From UBA4416 sp964541155 (GTDB taxonomy: Bacteria; Bacteroidota; Bacteroidia; B-17B0; Aurantibacillaceae), in assembly GCA_964541155.1 (NCBI GenBank), contig CAZIPC010000013.1:1-9944 (forward strand): 9,944 bases of DNA, in the 5' to 3' direction. Below the pieces are notes generated by a model. It was not told where the DNA came from. It ran no database searches and saw nothing but the letters and a program-made list of their open reading frames with translations. Shown here in pieces: positions 4,915-9,944 of the stretch. The translations under genes and the position numbers were made by a program. How positions within the stretch are numbered: the stretch's first letter is position 1; each line of letters starts with the position of its first letter.

Positions 4915-5391
4915 CTCGCTTTTAGCGGGGCTAGAAATCATATCAGGGGCTATCTCTATTGTATTTATAGTAGATGTTTGATGTTTACTTTTTGATAATA
5001 TTACAATAGAGCTATCATTCTGTTTTTTATACTTTAGTGTATCCTCTGATAAATATAATATTTGAGCTAATTCTCCATTTACATCAATTATTGAATCACT
5101 AATATATTTCCAATAATTTAGCTTAATAGCATCACTACCTATAATCCTAGCTCTTGATTTACCTCTTTTATGAAAAACGAAATACTCTCCATCTTTACTA
5201 AACGAATAGGAGTAATAGGGAAAAACAAGACTTTCGGTTATATCAAATAATTTATCTTCATAAACTATATCCCAATATTTTACGCTATCGTCTGTCATAA
5301 GGGTAAACAAATGTTTCTTGTTAATTATTCCCTCATTTTCACAAGAGAGGAATAGCATAGATAATAGAATTATCAAGAGTTTATACTTCAT
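4912..5391 (-). CDS. Predicted lipoprotein, probable immunity to the HEKNH metallopeptidase tip
   Basis: A 159-residue protein with an n-region MKYK, a hydrophobic core and the lipobox LFLSC, with Cys17 followed by ENE. The acidic residues after the cysteine recall, loosely, the surface-export signals of Bacteroidota lipoproteins. The mature domain is beta-rich and unrecognised. It begins 5 bases after the tip gene at 5397-6344, so it is the likely cognate immunity protein. The last codons (SPAKSE) lie in GC-richer DNA that runs into motif M, so the 3' end may have been redefined by a recombination junction. Confidence 0.7.
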   Translation of the reverse strand: MKYKLLIILLSMLFLSCENEGIINKKHLFTLMTDDSVKYWDIVYEDKLFDITESLVFPYYSYSFSKDGEYFVFHKRGKSRARIIGSDAIKLNYWKYISDSIIDVNGELAQILYLSEDTLKYKKQNDSSIVILSKSKHQTSTINTIEIAPDMISSPAKSE

Positions 5392-5396
5392 TTATT

Positions 5397-6344
5397 TTAT
5401 TTTTTGATAGCAGTTGCTTTAATTATTACTTTATCATCAGAGGTATCGCCTGTAGTTAGTTGTCCTTGCCGTTGCGCATTAATATATACTCCAGTATCTT
5501 TAGACTTTTTATTAAACTCATTAACATACTTCATCGTTTCATCAAGACTACCTTTCATGTCTAATTCATCAGTAGCTGCTTTCTGTAACAATCCTGTAAC
5601 ACCACCCACTAAACCATGTTTGTAATCATCAGTAGCATTCTTAAAACTTTTTTCATCTATCTGTTTTAAATAAATATCAATATGATCAAAAGAATATTCC
5701 GAATTACCTTTACCGTCTTGGTGATTTTTCTCATGCCATAATATATTTGTTAAGCTATTCGCATCATCTACACTTTTAGATAGTCCACCATTGGAATTTA
5801 AATATATAGCTCCATTTTCAGGCAATTGACCTACCGTGAATGCAGGATTAGCCGTTCCCGTCTTTTCTTTATTAGGCTTTATACCAATCTGCCCTTTTAC
5901 TCCGATCATTTTCGCATAATAGGTAGCTATATTCCCAATAGCTTTACGATGAGCCGCATCATAAGTTCCATATTCTGATAATTTCACAGTGCCTTTTGCT
6001 GTAATTACCATAACAGCACTACCTTTTTTAGAACTATGAGAATATGAACCATCACTATTAAAAAAGTCATCGTCTCCATTTGGATCAATTTTCCATATAG
6101 GATTATTATCAAAAGCATCATAAGAATTTCTCCAATACTTCATCACAGGGTCAACATTCCATCTTCTTCCTAATCTACTATCATACTCCCAATATTTAGC
6201 AGTATAAATCCCTTCTGCTATCTCGTCATCTTTCTCTTGATCGTTCATGCCGTACCTATAACTACTAGAACTTTGGTAATTTCTACCTGGCATTATACTC
6301 CCGAATGAATCAGTGTTTTTTTTAGTATTTAAACCAGTAGTCAA
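5397..6344 (-). CDS. Orphan Rhs tip (type B leader) with HExxH metallopeptidase toxin domain
   Basis: A 315-residue tip read from a TTG start (TTG ACT ACT GGT); no in-frame ATG occurs before the Met of IMPGRN, and the upstream frame is closed by a TAG just beyond the -7 box. Residues 1-12 are the type B leader (LTTGLNTKKNTD-like). The Rhs core covers 13-90 with an unusual YGMNDQ (the others have NGQ) and a short deletion before IYTAK, ending in DPNG (87-90). The toxin domain has WHEKNH (His204, Glu205, His208), a zinc HExxH motif. The third ligand is unclear; FDHID at 219-223 offers candidates. This is a likely zinc protease, with a lipoprotein immunity gene after 5 bases. Confidence 0.8.
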   Translation of the reverse strand: MTTGLNTKKNTDSFGSIMPGRNYQSSSSYRYGMNDQEKDDEIAEGIYTAKYWEYDSRLGRRWNVDPVMKYWRNSYDAFDNNPIWKIDPNGDDDFFNSDGSYSHSSKKGSAVMVITAKGTVKLSEYGTYDAAHRKAIGNIATYYAKMIGVKGQIGIKPNKEKTGTANPAFTVGQLPENGAIYLNSNGGLSKSVDDANSLTNILWHEKNHQDGKGNSEYSFDHIDIYLKQIDEKSFKNATDDYKHGLVGGVTGLLQKAATDELDMKGSLDETMKYVNEFNKKSKDTGVYINAQRQGQLTTGDTSDDKVIIKATAIKK

Positions 6345-6351
6345 TTGTTTG

Positions 6352-6412
6352 ATAAATAGATTATTTTCAAATATAAACTAAAAATGTTATTGATGCGATT
6401 ATTCTTTCATTT
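6352..6412 (-). repeat. Leader repeat L, copy 2 (short)
   Basis: The first 55 bases match bases 1-55 and 7679-7733, then similarity stops within about 6 bases. The junction is therefore near 6406-6412, and the remaining 78 bases to the membrane-protein stop at 6491 are unique. The truncated form shows that only the promoter-proximal part of L travels with every type B tip. Confidence 0.85.
6368..6375 (-). promoter_or_regulatory. Candidate -7 box TATATTTG upstream of the HEKNH tip
   Basis: A TAnnTTTG match on the minus strand, about 24 bases upstream of the TTG start. No -33 TTTG is seen at the expected distance. If active, it would start a short leader carrying the tip and the immunity gene. 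Confidence 0.4.
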
Positions 6413-6490
6413 TGTTTCATATAATTGCCTATTAAAGTAAAAAAGTGAATTATTAAATACGCCTAGCATAGACTTGTTAATTTCTATGTA

Positions 6491-6775
6491 TTATACTGAT
6501 GCAGAAGAGCTAATATTATTTATAGTATATAATATCCATAACGTTATAATAAAAATAGTTATACTTAAAACAACAAAAAATTGTTTTTCAGCTTTTTTAA
6601 GTAAGAAGGACAAAATAATATTGATAAATAATATCAGTAACATTAGTTCTCTAAGTATATTATTGTAAATAAAAAAATATACGGTATCGCTAATAGTTAC
6701 AAAGTAGTCTACTATTTTAAATATTCCAGTAATCAAGAATAAAAAAATTCCAGATGTAATTATCCACTTTTTCAT
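6491..6775 (-). CDS. Three-helix inner-membrane protein, probable immunity to the cysteine tip
   Basis: A 94-residue protein starting MKKW at 6775. Its ATG overlaps the TGA of the tip gene as ATGA, giving 4-base translational coupling; this is preferred to an upstream in-frame Met at 6787 that lies inside the tip. Three hydrophobic helices are visible (about 4-24, 41-59, 65-84), with basic residues between helices 2 and 3. It is the only immunity candidate here that is an integral membrane protein. It would protect from within the cytoplasmic membrane against a periplasmic cell-wall or peptide hydrolase. The plus-strand ORF over it is a shadow. Confidence 0.7.
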   Translation of the reverse strand: MKKWIITSGIFLFLITGIFKIVDYFVTISDTVYFFIYNNILRELMLLILFINIILSFLLKKAEKQFFVVLSITIFIITLWILYTINNISSSASV

Positions 6776-7671
6776 TTGCCGTTCCAAGAATTAAAGTTCC
6801 AAGTTCTTATAGTCGCTTTATTCTCTTCTAAGAAATCACCTTGATGATATTCTTTATTAGTTTTGTTGAAATAACTGTTTTTTCCTTTGAAGTAACTTCC
6901 TTCGCTTAACTCTTTTCCTGCATACAAAATATTGATCGGACTATTAGCAAATAATCTACCATAAATTCCCCCTTGACTTATATCTATTTGCGATGAAGTA
7001 GTTTTTGTTATTACTTGTGCATGGTTGTATTTAGGGTTAGTGTTATCTTGTTTTAATAAAATCATATCTCCTCTTTGAGCAGTGTTCATACTTACTTCAG
7101 ATGTGTTTTTAGGGTTAGCTAAATCATTTGCCCCACTGAATTTTTGAACCGCAGTTTTATATTGATCCACGTTTGTATATACATCAGATGTTGGGTCAAA
7201 AATTCCTATTTCATTTGTAAATTGAAACGGTAAATTATTTTGAGAAGCAAAATCGACTGCTATACTTATTGCATAATCTTCACAAGAAAAGTTGCTTCCG
7301 TTCTTTTTATACTCTTCCGTTTTCTTTACTGAGAAATCACGAAATTTATTTATGTAATCATCATTCCAACTGTTTTTATATGTCCAAGCACTGTCACCCA
7401 ATGGGTCATTAAACCAAATCGGATTATTGTTGAAAACTGCATAAGAGCTAATTGATGGATTAGGTTTCGGGTCAGTATTCCATCTTCTACCTAACCTTGC
7501 ATCGTATTCCCAAAACATAGCAGTCATCATATTACCACTACCACTAATTTCGTCATCCTTCTCTTGCCCATTCATCCCATACCTATAACTACTAGAACTT
7601 TGATAATTTCTACCTGGCATTATACTCCCGAATGAATCAGTGTTTTTTTTAGTATTTAAACCAGTAGTCAA
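6772..7671 (-). CDS. Orphan Rhs tip (type B leader) with papain-fold/NlpC-like cysteine hydrolase domain
   Basis: A 299-residue tip from a TTG start. The type B leader is at 1-12 and the Rhs core runs to DPLG (89-92). The variable domain has SCEDYA (Cys130), the pattern of a nucleophilic cysteine at the start of a helix. GDMILL follows at 201-206 and NHAQVI with His217, then Asp230 or Gln233. This Cys - GD - His - polar order is typical of NlpC/P60, CHAP and Tae-type amidases, which cleave peptidoglycan stem peptides. Family assignment is from motif order only, so it could be another papain-fold hydrolase. The membrane immunity gene overlaps its stop codon by ATGA. The upstream L leader carries a -7 box. 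Confidence 0.75.
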   Translation of the reverse strand: MTTGLNTKKNTDSFGSIMPGRNYQSSSSYRYGMNGQEKDDEISGSGNMMTAMFWEYDARLGRRWNTDPKPNPSISSYAVFNNNPIWFNDPLGDSAWTYKNSWNDDYINKFRDFSVKKTEEYKKNGSNFSCEDYAISIAVDFASQNNLPFQFTNEIGIFDPTSDVYTNVDQYKTAVQKFSGANDLANPKNTSEVSMNTAQRGDMILLKQDNTNPKYNHAQVITKTTSSQIDISQGGIYGRLFANSPINILYAGKELSEGSYFKGKNSYFNKTNKEYHQGDFLEENKATIRTWNFNSWNGK

Positions 7672-7694
7672 TTGTTTGATAAATAGATGATTTT

Positions 7695-7702
7695 CAAATA
7701 TA
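7695..7702 (-). promoter_or_regulatory. Candidate -7 box TATATTTG upstream of the cysteine tip
   Basis: The same octamer at the same distance from the TTG start as in L copy 2. The -33 element is not recognisable. Confidence 0.4.
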
Positions 7703-7757
7703 AACTAAAAATGTTGTTGATGCGATTATTCTTGCATTTTTAATATTAAACTTTTTG

Positions 7758-7780
7758 AGTTAGTTATTTTTAAACTAACT
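7758..7780. other. Inverted repeat in leader L copy 3
   Basis: AGTTAGTT (7758-7765) pairs with AACTAACT (7773-7780) around a 7-nt loop. A T-run follows on the plus strand only. It matches the structure at 79-103 but lacks one outer pair. Confidence 0.4.
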
Positions 7781-7827
7781 TTTTTAAAATAATATACTCT
7801 AAATAAAATACTCACAAAACACAAATA

Positions 7828-7857
7828 CCAACGCTTCATATACATGCGAGTGGGGTA
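7828..7857. repeat. Boundary motif M, copy 3
   Basis: CCAACGCTTCATATACATG followed by CGAGTGGGGTA. It aligns with 4884-4914 without gaps and more loosely with 135-167. Here it lies between leader L and element P rather than at a stop codon, so P, M and L occur in different orders at different junctions. Confidence 0.55.
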
Positions 7858-7918
7858 AATTTCGTAATGCGTTGCTTTAAAGCAACAATTAGGGCGTTTT
7901 TTAGTGGTTAACGGCTGG
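7858..7918. repeat. Repeat P, copy 2, with a 16-nt perfect palindrome
   Basis: Matches 4822-4882 with three mismatches in 61 bases; the palindrome is at 7871-7886. Together with L and M it fills most of the 366-base gap between the cysteine tip and the 106-aa gene. The remaining 7921-8037 holds only a possible plus-strand coding remnant. Confidence 0.85.
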
Positions 7919-7920
7919 GC

Positions 7921-7989
7921 TGCAAACAACCGACAGGGAAAAAATTAGATGAACTAAAGAAAAAATACACTGAACAGGATAATAAATAA
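7921..7989 (+). pseudogene. Possible 3' remnant of a plus-strand gene
   Basis: Immediately after element P, the plus strand reads 22 codons ending in TAA, with a hydrophilic, helix-like product (CKQPTGKKLDELKKKYTEQDNK split by reading from the P edge). There is no start codon, and a stop lies 9 bases upstream of the first codon shown. It looks like the C-terminal end of a gene cut off when P was placed here, and it would be the only plus-strand coding trace in the window. The AT- and Lys-rich composition means chance cannot be ruled out. Confidence 0.25.
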
Positions 7990-8037
7990 ATGAAGAAGCA
8001 ATTTCAGGCTTCAGTACAAGCACTTTTAATTTACACA

Positions 8038-8358
8038 TCATATTTCATTTGTCTTTCTTGAAAGCCTATTAAATAGACACATTTCGAATTGGCTTTTATT
8101 ACCTAAAGATTTCTGCCCTTTTAAACAAAAGGAGACGTGCTTTAAAATATCTTCCATCGGGATTTGATCCTTGAAATAAGTTTTTGAAGCAATTATGTGA
8201 GCTTCTATTTCTAAAACATCCTCAGATAAGTTTGAAAGGGCGTTTATATGGTTTTGAATTGTATCGTTCCATAACGGTTGAATATAACCTGATTCAATCG
8301 CCTTCCATTTTAGTTTAGCATGATATAAATCGAATAAAAAATCTTCGTAATCCGACAT
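8038..8358 (-). CDS. Small soluble protein, possible second immunity or accessory protein
   Basis: A 106-residue protein starting MSDYEDF at 8358, 23 bases after the stop of the lipoprotein gene. An in-frame Met 20 codons further up would overlap that gene and give an unlikely basic extension, so the internal start is preferred. The sequence is mostly helical with no signal peptide or membrane span (FLFDLYHAKLKWKAIESGY, EDVLEIEAHIIASKTYF). I do not recognise the family. It is the last gene of the amidase cassette. As a cytoplasmic protein it is poorly placed to block a periplasmic amidase, so it may be an orphan immunity gene kept from another toxin. Confidence 0.65.
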   Translation of the reverse strand: MSDYEDFLFDLYHAKLKWKAIESGYIQPLWNDTIQNHINALSNLSEDVLEIEAHIIASKTYFKDQIPMEDILKHVSFCLKGQKSLGNKSQFEMCLFNRLSRKTNEI

Positions 8359-8381
8359 TATTATTTTTATAATAAGACGTT

Positions 8382-8954
8382 TTACTGATCTATTATTCCA
8401 TCTTCGTTGCAAAAACAATCTGAAGGGAAATATTTTTTACAATCAGGATTCATACAACCAAAATATCTCTGCTCCTTTTTATTAAACAATATTATCCATC
8501 CTCCTGCGTCAAGTCGATAATTGTATTTCTTAGACTGAAATATCATTTGCCCCTCAATTCCACAATTCCAATCACCATAACAACCATTCCATTCGTTTCC
8601 TGAAATTTCATAAAATGTTGCTATGATTTTAATCAATTCAGATTTTGAAGGAATTTGCCAATTGGAACAATTTTTATCCATAACTCTTTTAATTTGATAG
8701 GAAATTATACTGTCTTCGGGAAACAGTTTAATTTTCTTTTGGAATAGTTTAACCGATAATCTATCAGAAGCGTTAGAATCAGTATCTATCGAATCTTGCT
8801 CCTCCGCTATTACCGGCTCTTTTAATACAGTGTCTAATTTCTCGATAGTATCAGGTATATTGCTATCCTTTTGATTAGTAGTCTCGTTACAACCTATCAT
8901 GATGAAAAGGGCGAACGTAGTAACAAGAAAAATAAAATAATGCGCTTTTCTCAT
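8382..8954 (-). CDS. Predicted lipoprotein, probable immunity to the amidase tip
   Basis: A 190-residue protein. It has a signal sequence with a long hydrophobic core and the lipobox IMIGC (Cys22), then an acidic Asp/Glu/Thr-rich linker (about 24-65). The C-terminal domain is rich in Trp, Gly and Cys (NEWNGCYGDWNCGIEG, and a cysteine cluster CMNPDC...CFC near the end). The paired cysteines suggest disulfides and so a periplasmic location. I do not recognise the fold. It begins 10 bases after the stop of the amidase tip, and a periplasm-facing lipoprotein is the expected type of immunity protein for a peptidoglycan amidase. Confidence 0.7.
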   Translation of the reverse strand: MRKAHYFIFLVTTFALFIMIGCNETTNQKDSNIPDTIEKLDTVLKEPVIAEEQDSIDTDSNASDRLSVKLFQKKIKLFPEDSIISYQIKRVMDKNCSNWQIPSKSELIKIIATFYEISGNEWNGCYGDWNCGIEGQMIFQSKKYNYRLDAGGWIILFNKKEQRYFGCMNPDCKKYFPSDCFCNEDGIIDQ

Positions 8955-8964
8955 TTTAAATAGA

Positions 8965-9944
8965 TTATTTTATATCCTCTTTTATTGCATCGAGCACAGT
9001 TTGTCCTTCGCCTTTAGTCTTCCTTTGAACACCCTCATGCGTCATTACTTGATGAATTTCAAGATTATAGCGATACATTAATTCATTTACGAGGGCAGCG
9101 GTAGCAATTTGTTGCTGAGAGGTCAATGGATCCCATGACTTCGTGTCTTCATTATAGTTACCTATAACCTCAATTCCAATCGTATTTGAATTTAATATTT
9201 TACCGAAAAACTCTTCATACATTTGTCCGGACTGTTTGTCTCTCAAATGTATAGTATATTTCTGTAAGTTACCAGTTTGATAAATTGTACCGTCTTCTCC
9301 AACTAAAAAGTGGGTTGCCGGAGGGTTTGTCGCATTTTTCCATTGATTATATTGACTTTCACCATTCGAACTCACTGTACGGTGCAAAATGATAGCTTCA
9401 ACTTTATCTGCCATTTTTGGCCCTCTTTGAACGCCATCGATTGGATCATATTTATATGGAGCCTCACCATTTATATTACTAATTTTTCCTTTAGTACGTT
9501 CTGCTTCAACTAAAACAGCCTTAGTAATACCAAAGTCATCATCTCTGAATATTGATGTTCCATCTTTTTTATTATCAATAGAGAATGTCCCATCGCTACC
9601 TTTCCTAACTCTTCCTTTTAAATCGTGCTCTTTTCTATATGCCCTTGCCTCACCACGTGTTGCAAAAAGGCCACTTGGATCTACGAAAATAATTGGATTA
9701 TTATTGAATGTTGCATAAGGACTTTGCCAAGGCTGTGTAATTGGATCAACATTCCATCTTTTTCCAAGTCTCGCATCATATTCCCAATGAGCTGCTGTAT
9801 AAATGTTTCCGGAGCCTACGATCTCGTCATCTTTCTCCATCCCATTCATCCCGTACCTATAACTACTAGAACTTTGGTAATTTCTTCCCGGCATTATACT
9901 CCCGAATGAATCAGTGTTTTTTTTAGTATTTAAACCAGCAGTCA
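8965..9944 (-). CDS. Orphan Rhs tip (type B leader) with amidase_2/PGRP-like N-acetylmuramoyl-L-alanine amidase domain; 5' end at window edge
   Basis: The frame is open from the right edge. By comparison with the other type B tips the TTG start would have its first base just outside, so almost all of the gene is present. Counting from the Met of MPGRN, the Rhs core ends at DPSG (72-75). A linker follows, with repeated charged turns. The amidase domain then covers about 164-309: IILHRT (His171), THFLVGEDGTIYQ, IHL (His216), IGIEVIG (Glu242, the position of the catalytic Glu of AmpD-like enzymes) and THEGVQRK (His286). The third zinc ligand, Asp or Cys in the family, is not obvious; Glu296 is at the AmpD spacing. 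The enzyme would cut the amide bond between MurNAc and the stem peptide. A lipoprotein immunity gene follows. Confidence 0.85.
   Translation of the reverse strand, partial: TAGLNTKKNTDSFGSIMPGRNYQSSSSYRYGMNGMEKDDEIVGSGNIYTAAHWEYDARLGKRWNVDPITQPWQSPYATFNNNPIIFVDPSGLFATRGEARAYRKEHDLKGRVRKGSDGTFSIDNKKDGTSIFRDDDFGITKAVLVEAERTKGKISNINGEAPYKYDPIDGVQRGPKMADKVEAIILHRTVSSNGESQYNQWKNATNPPATHFLVGEDGTIYQTGNLQKYTIHLRDKQSGQMYEEFFGKILNSNTIGIEVIGNYNEDTKSWDPLTSQQQIATAALVNELMYRYNLEIHQVMTHEGVQRKTKGEGQTVLDAIKEDIK

Larger units (their letters stand above)
7679..7827 (-). repeat. Leader repeat L, copy 3 (full length)
   Basis: Matches 1-134 apart from scattered substitutions and about 15 extra bases around 7790-7806, where a TACTC-containing segment looks duplicated. 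It runs from just upstream of the cysteine-tip start to motif M. It holds the TATATTTG box and the inverted repeat at 7758-7780. The 67-codon minus-strand frame over it is not considered a gene. Confidence 0.85.

Noticed and set aside
4807..4995. 62-codon plus-strand ORF with some GC-rich codons
   Set aside because: It runs through repeat P, motif M and into the opposite lipoprotein gene; the repeats explain the open frame.
5404..5625. 73-codon plus-strand ORF
   Set aside because: Antisense inside the HEKNH tip gene; no independent support.
6474..6668. 64-codon plus-strand ORF
   Set aside because: Antisense to the three-helix membrane protein, whose hydrophobic codons give a false hydrophobic product.
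7726..7929. 67-codon minus-strand ORF across L, M and P
   Set aside because: It covers three separate repeat elements and has no homologous open frame in the other L and P copies as a unit; treated as chance.
9310..9909. Two plus-strand ORFs (9310-9513 and 9625-9909)
   Set aside because: Both are antisense to the amidase tip, whose domain motifs are clear on the minus strand.
1..9944. CRISPR array
   Set aside because: Repeats are few, long and far apart, without regular spacers.

Overview
The window is AT-rich DNA from a member of the Bacteroidota. The evidence is the Bacteroidota-style Rhs core (PGRNYQSSSSYRYGMNG...EKDDEI...WEYDxRLGRRWNxDP...NNNPI), the many short lipoproteins, the near absence of Shine-Dalgarno sites, and TAnnTTTG-like -7 boxes. 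I cannot name the genus. All convincing genes lie on the minus strand, so transcription runs from the right edge to the left edge. I see no transposase, integrase, tRNA, rRNA or CRISPR array.

The window is a tandem array of displaced C-terminal tips of Rhs polymorphic toxins, each followed at once by a probable immunity gene. Five tips are visible. In order of transcription they are: an amidase_2/PGRP-like tip (8965-9944, cut by the right edge); a papain-fold or NlpC-like cysteine tip (6772-7671); an HExxH metallopeptidase tip (5397-6344); a second HExxH tip with a gluzincin-like glutamate (2708-3577); and a metzincin-like tip with HExxHxxGxxD and a Met-turn (659-1597). Each has about 80 residues of shared Rhs core ending at a DPxG-type motif, then an unrelated C-terminal domain. 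None has the long YD/Rhs-repeat shell needed for delivery. They are therefore either a silent cassette store for recombination into a full-length rhs gene outside the window, or small genes expressed on their own.

The immunity partners are mainly envelope proteins: three lipoproteins (8382-8954, 4912-5391, 165-653), one secreted protein (2198-2689) and one three-helix membrane protein (6491-6775). Spacing from the tip ranges from a 4-base overlap to 18 bases. This matches toxins that attack peptidoglycan or periplasmic proteins. Passenger genes are a 106-aa soluble protein (8038-8358), an 88-aa single-pass membrane protein plus a lipoprotein with a collagen-like stub (4211-4477 and 3692-4201), and an 83-aa soluble protein (1651-1902).

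There are two cassette classes with different 5' leaders. Type B (three tips) has leader L, with a TATATTTG box and a TTG start. Type A (two tips) has a perfect AT-rich stem-loop whose loop opens a 10-codon ORF that ends TAATG on the tip start codon. Each type A tip is preceded by a passenger gene or genes and then by a 269-bp direct repeat R (3 mismatches, no gaps). The recurring unit is thus R - variable gene(s) - hairpin - tip A - immunity. Smaller repeats (a 61-bp element P with a 16-nt palindrome, and a roughly 31-bp GC-richer motif M at or just past immunity stop codons) mark other cassette junctions. Leader L also occurs at bases 1-134, so the array very likely continues to the left.
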